Shown: piece by piece, positions 60,325-64,000 of the stretch | How the letters are laid out: every line of letters begins with the position of its first letter | Numbering within the stretch: position 1 is the stretch's first letter | Assembly: GCF_000372725.1 (NCBI RefSeq) | Contig: NW_005201349.1 | Span: 140,323-204,322 of the forward strand | Reading direction: 5' to 3' | From: Emiliania huxleyi CCMP1516 | Lineage: Eukaryota > Haptophyta > Isochrysidales > Noelaerhabdaceae | Length of the DNA: 64,000 nucleotides | Notes under the pieces: generated by a model | Seen by the model: the letters and a program-made list of their open reading frames with translations, nothing else | The model's database searches: none | Told to the model about the DNA's origin: nothing | Position numbers and translations under genes: made by a program

Positions 60325-61503
60325 ATGGCCTCCCTCACGCCAGCTGTCGACCTGCTGTTGGGCGGCCTCTCGCTCTTTCACCTCTTCGTCGGCCTCACCT
60401 TTGTCATTCCTGCCGACCACATGCTCAAGAAGCCCGGCGTGCACCACCACCTCAAGGCGGCGCGAGCGCTGCAATGCCTGCCGCTTCGCACCTTACTCGT
60501 CGCCCTCGCGGCGCTCGCGCTGTACCTTTGTCACCTCGCCCACAACGGCTCCGGAAGCGCAGTCCGTGCCGCGGTCGCCTCCTACACCTGGCTCTGCGCC
60601 GTCTTCCTTCGGAGGCTTTCCGAGGTGGGCGTCTCGCTCGGAGAGGAGAAGGTGCTTCTGATTGAGCACGAGGCCCAGCGCGCCGACATCGCCGCGTTCC
60701 AGCCGCCGCCCGCTCGCGCCCTCGCCGCGCTGATGGCTCCGATCGAGGCGCTCATTCGGCCCGACATAACTGGGTTGGAGCACGTCACCGAGACGCCGTC
60801 GCTGTACGTCATGAATCACTCCCTCCTCGGCGTCGAGATGCCCTCCTTCATCCACGCGCTCTACTCGCGCAAGGGCGTCTTCCTGCGTGGCCTCGCCGAC
60901 CACATGCACTTCTCGCTCCCGCATGGCGAAGTGCTGCGCGCCCTCGGCGCTGTGGACGGGACGCGCGAGAATGTGGATGTGCTCATGGGCGCGCGGCAAA
61001 ACGTGCTCGTCTACCCGGGCGGCGCCCACGAGGTGCTAAAGCACTCTGCCACGCCAAAGTACTCCCTGCTCTGGAAGCAGCGGCTCGGCTTCGCTCGGAT
61101 GGCGATCAAACACGGCTACCCTCTCGTCCCGTGCGCCGCCGTCGGCACCGAGGACATGCTCTCCATCGTCGCGGACCTGCCGGTCGGCTTCGTCCGGAAG
61201 GAGCTGAGCCTTCCTCTCGCCGCGCCGCCCAGCCCCGCTCGCATCCAGAAGATCTACTTTTGGTTCGGAGAGCCAATCCCGACCGCGCAGTTCGGCGGCG
61301 ACTGGCAGAATGACGCATTCGCGATCGAGGTGCGCGACCGCACACGGGCCGCGGTGGAGAGCGGCATCGCCATCCTCCTCGAGAAGCAGGAGACCGACCC
61401 GGACCGCTTCTTGATGGAGCGGTTTGGAGCCAGGGTGCGCGAGGCGGCGGCGGCGGCGGCGGAGACGTTCGAGGGACTGCTCCGCAAGGCCAAAGAGGAA
61501 TGA
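60325..61503 (+). CDS. Membrane lysophospholipid/diacylglycerol acyltransferase-like protein (LPLAT, TMEM68/phytyl-ester-synthase type)
   Basis: Two or three N-terminal hydrophobic helices (LLLGGLSLFHLFVGLTFVI and TLLVALAALALYLCHLA) precede an LPLAT domain. The catalytic block is NHSLLGVEMPSF (about residue 164), a variant of NHxxxxD with Glu/Ser substitutions. The acceptor-binding block is LVYPGGAHEVLK (about 229), as in TMEM68 and plant esterase/acyltransferases, and KQRLGFARMAIKHGYPLVPC follows. 392 residues, one exon. Expected role: acyl transfer to diacylglycerol or an alcohol at the ER or plastid. It converges with the wax-synthase-like gene 350 bp downstream. Confidence 0.8.
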   Translation: MASLTPAVDLLLGGLSLFHLFVGLTFVIPADHMLKKPGVHHHLKAARALQCLPLRTLLVALAALALYLCHLAHNGSGSAVRAAVASYTWLCAVFLRRLSEVGVSLGEEKVLLIEHEAQRADIAAFQPPPARALAALMAPIEALIRPDITGLEHVTETPSLYVMNHSLLGVEMPSFIHALYSRKGVFLRGLADHMHFSLPHGEVLRALGAVDGTRENVDVLMGARQNVLVYPGGAHEVLKHSATPKYSLLWKQRLGFARMAIKHGYPLVPCAAVGTEDMLSIVADLPVGFVRKELSLPLAAPPSPARIQKIYFWFGEPIPTAQFGGDWQNDAFAIEVRDRTRAAVESGIAILLEKQETDPDRFLMERFGARVREAAAAAAETFEGLLRKAKEE

Positions 61504-61849
61504 CCTTTAACCCACAAGAGATCGCATCTCGTAGAGCGTGAGCGTGCCCGTGCAACCTCAGGGAGCCTGTGCGCAACCACAGATCGGTCTCGGCTCTTTA
61601 TGTGTATATCGTCCTTGTGTGAATACGACTCGCTCTCTATTTTTCGAAACGGGGCTGCGTGGAGCGCGTGCCCACCTCGTCTGTCGGCCCGCGCGTCGTC
61701 CGTCGAATCAGCAATCACCTCGATCTCTCCCCTCCGCGGGGCGCCATCTTCGTCCGTGGTCCGAGACCGATGCGATTTCACCGACCACGCAACCGACCAA
61801 CGGGGTGCTATCTTGACGTACAACCCCTCAACGTATCTCCGACGCGCAC
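61504..61849. other. Intergenic between convergent acyltransferase genes
   Basis: No gene. 3' flanks of two lipid acyltransferase genes. Confidence 0.6.
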
Positions 61850-63077
61850 CTAAGGCACCGCCACCGCCAGCCGCGGCACCAGCTCCAGAATGGTCGCAAA
61901 CGTCCCTGACGTCTTGAGCGGGTGGAGGAAGAGCGGCGCGAATGGCATCAACAGGAGAGTCCACGCGAGCGTGCACGCGGCCGACGATCGGTCGAAGGGC
62001 GGCGGCACGCCGAGCAGCCGCCGGAGGCGCTTCTCGGCGCTGACGGCGGGAGCCTGGGCGAGGAAGAAGGCGAGGCAGCGGCCGAAGCTCGCGCGCTGCG
62101 CCGGCTGCTGCAGGGCGAAGGCGTACTCGTGGAAGGCGCCGGAGAGGGCAAAGGCGATCGCGCCCGCGCCCCACCCCGGCACCCCTCGCTCCGTGAGCGG
62201 CCGAAAGACGGTGCGCCGGAAGAGGCCATGGATGAGGAGATTCCAACGGCGGCCCCAAAAGTCGGCGGCGGAGGTGCTCGCGAGGAGCGGGGCGCGCCAC
62301 ATCGTGCGCGGCACGAAGCCGCCGCACGCGAGCATCGTGCCAAAGGCGCCTAGGGTTGGGAGAGGGTTCGGGTGCGGGCTGGGGGCTCGAGCCAGGTTGG
62401 CACGAGCATGTGGCAGAGGCGCCGGTGAACAGGCGCAGGAAGAGGTAGATGGTCCACACCTCGCAGTACAGGCGGACGGCCTCGCGCAGTGCGGCCGGCG
62501 CTGGGTCGGCCGGCGGCGGCGAGAGCGCGGCGTGGGCGCTCGCGGTGAGAGCGAGCGCGGCGTACACTTGAAGCAGACTCGAGAGCTCCGTGCGCCAGAG
62601 GCCAGAGCTGGCTGACGCCACCGACTGCTCGACGACGTACTCGACGGGGCTCGCAAAGTGGACCGCAAAGGCGACGCGTCCCGAGCGGGAGAGGGCGGCC
62701 GGCGCCGTGCCGGCCAGCACGTCGCTCGCTTTCCACACGCCGATGAAGTTGAGCAGTGCAACGGCGGAGGCGGCGATGCCGTAGCGGAACGGGAGGAGGT
62801 ATGGGGCGCAGAGCGACGCCACGCACGCCGCACCCACAGCTGAGCGCGGCCACTCCCGCCACACGATCATGGAAAGGACCACGTTGGATATTGAGCCAAG
62901 CCCAAACGCGCACGCCACTTCCAGCCAGATGCCGGCGTTTGGCGGCAGCAAGGTGCTCGTGCTCATGTCGGAGCAGGCGACGATTGCGACGGCAATCGAG
63001 ACGAGCAACGTGGCGGCTCTGTTGAGTGAACCGTCGCCAGCTTCCGCGGTGATGCGTGCTGAATGATCGAGAGTCAT
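61850..63077 (-). CDS. MBOAT/wax-synthase-like acyltransferase
   Basis: A multi-pass membrane protein. After splicing a 73-nt GC-AG intron (62350-62422, phase 1) it has 384 residues. The signature FWGRRWNLLIHGLFRRTVF (about residue 250) followed by IAFALSGAFHEYAF (about 288) is the conserved wax-synthase/MBOAT pair, with Asn and catalytic His. Eight or so hydrophobic helices are predicted. The start MTLDHSARITAEAG is the first ATG. Expected role: esterification of a fatty alcohol, sterol or diacylglycerol with acyl-CoA at the ER. Both intron borders carry GCGCCT, a border duplication seen in other GC-AG introns here. Confidence 0.82.
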
Positions 63078-64000
63078 CGCCGACTGCGGGCTCACGACGA
63101 CGCTTCAGGCTCGCGTCGACGTTTCGGGCTCACCTCGAGCTTCAGGTCGACGCTTCGAGCTTCAGTTCGAGCTTCAGGCTCACGTCGACTGCTTCGGGCT
63201 GAGCCCGAATGCGGCGGCTTGCTTGCGGCGACGGTCGGGTGGGGATGCTCGATAAGCGCCTGCAGCACAGAGAAGATAGGGTTTTCATTTTCGAGCGAAG
63301 TTTCCGAGAATCGAGATGCGAATAGTAGGCAGGCACCCAAGGGTGGGCGACGGCTAGCACCACACTCCTAATCACACACAAACACTACTCCCCAACACGC
63401 GGCTAGCTAGCCAGGCCTGCCTGTGTTACACGATGGCGACGTTCTCAATTCTGTCTGCGTGCTTTTGCTGCCTCCCGCTTGGAGTCGGCAGTAAAGCAAG
63501 TGGGTGGAAGCGGGGGCGACAGGGACGGCGGCGGCGGCATCAGGGTCGGCGATGCCGAGGCACAGCTCGATCGGTCACACCGCCATCGCCGTCGGGGAGA
63601 GGGGGGACGACACTGCTTCGGCAGCGTGCACCTCGATCCTGTACCGTGTTTGTTATGACCCCCCCCAATGAACACACCAGTGAGGGAGGGCGAGACGATC
63701 GAGGGGTCCCGTACCATGCGGAATCGACCCTATCCGGTGCTCAAGTGCTCAAGGTGTGTGCCCATGTTTGTGCGTGGGGGGCGTTGCACGCCGCGGATCA
63801 GGCCGGGCGGCGGGGAGGAATCGGAAGGCGTGTCGAGGGGTGTCGAGGGGTGTCGAGGGGTGTCGAGGGTGTCGAGGGTGTCGAGGGTGTCGAGGGTGTC
63901 GAGCGGGTGTCGAGCGGGTGTCGAGTGTTGTCAAGAGGCGTCTGAGGTATCGAGGTGTCCAAGGTGGCAGGTGGATGCAGTTGCAGCCCATCAACATACA
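63078..64000. other. Region without a supported gene; repeats
   Basis: TTCGGGCTCAC/TTCGAGCTTCAGG-type repeats lie at 63085-63200. A frame from 63433 (MATFSILSACFCCLPLGVG) could be the first exon of a gene leaving the window, but nothing confirms it. It runs into the minisatellite. Confidence 0.45.
63833..63935. repeat. GTGTCGAGGG minisatellite
   Basis: About ten tandem units alternating GTGTCGAGGG, GTGTCGAGG and GTGTCGAGCGG. Confidence 0.92.

Noticed and set aside
61254-61849. Apparent continuation of the wax-synthase-like frame past 61850
   Set aside because: That frame skips the conserved MBOAT exon. Splicing at 62350-62422 restores the family signature and ends at 61850.

Overview
The window is nuclear DNA of a GC-rich unicellular eukaryote. 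It has short spliceosomal introns, C-rich low-complexity tracts, intronless genes of 1-2.6 kb on both strands, multi-enzyme fusion proteins, a 100-N scaffold gap (49059-49158) and no operons. Seven of the 13 introns I could resolve start with GC instead of GT. Together with the gene content (many sulfotransferases, acyltransferases, a GT47 enzyme, MBOAT/wax-synthase lipid enzymes) this suggests a marine alga, most likely a haptophyte. The taxon is an inference.

Layout. 0-5.5 kb: a 570-bp satellite array open on the minus strand as an 1837-residue repeat protein. 6.2-7.5 kb: an HMCES-like SRAP protein with an added ubiquitin-interacting motif. 8.4-18.4 kb: a divergent gene pair, bracketed by two same-strand fragments of RCC1 repeats. 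One gene encodes an 880-residue 2-oxoglutarate oxygenase plus Rossmann-fold protein. The other encodes a 1500-residue fusion of a ThDP enzyme, an AKR7-type aldo-keto reductase and a gamma-butyrobetaine-hydroxylase-like oxygenase. Their shared intergenic region carries a 24-bp inverted repeat and a cluster of hairpins with oligo-G loops. 18.4-21.3 kb: no recognisable genes, but a 174-bp piggyBac-type MITE and a foldback. 21.3-27.4 kb: four sulfotransferase domains, two in an exact 1.19-kb tandem duplication. 27.8-29.7 kb: a flavin oxidoreductase fused to an RRM. 29.9-44 kb: an orphan 785-residue protein, an exostosin-like GT47, a small hypothetical gene, a decayed locus, an acyltransferase-3 membrane protein and an ankyrin protein. 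44-46.2 kb: a phosphotransferase-like kinase with three introns. 47-57.4 kb: two identical 1.03-kb copies of a transposase fragment, an intact intron-bearing Tc1/mariner/IS630-type transposase gene, and an NHL-BTB protein. 57.5-63.1 kb: a Cys-rich protein, a RING-H2 protein, and a convergent pair of lipid acyltransferases (LPLAT and wax-synthase-like).

The most interesting candidate for an undescribed system is the 8.9-18.3 kb pair. It encodes five catalytic domains in two divergent polypeptides with shared promoter sequence, and it appears to sit inside an RCC1-type gene. The order C-C lyase/decarboxylase, aldehyde reductase, hydroxylase suggests a compact small-molecule pathway, perhaps for a betaine-like or other osmolyte compound. 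The substrate cannot be read from sequence.
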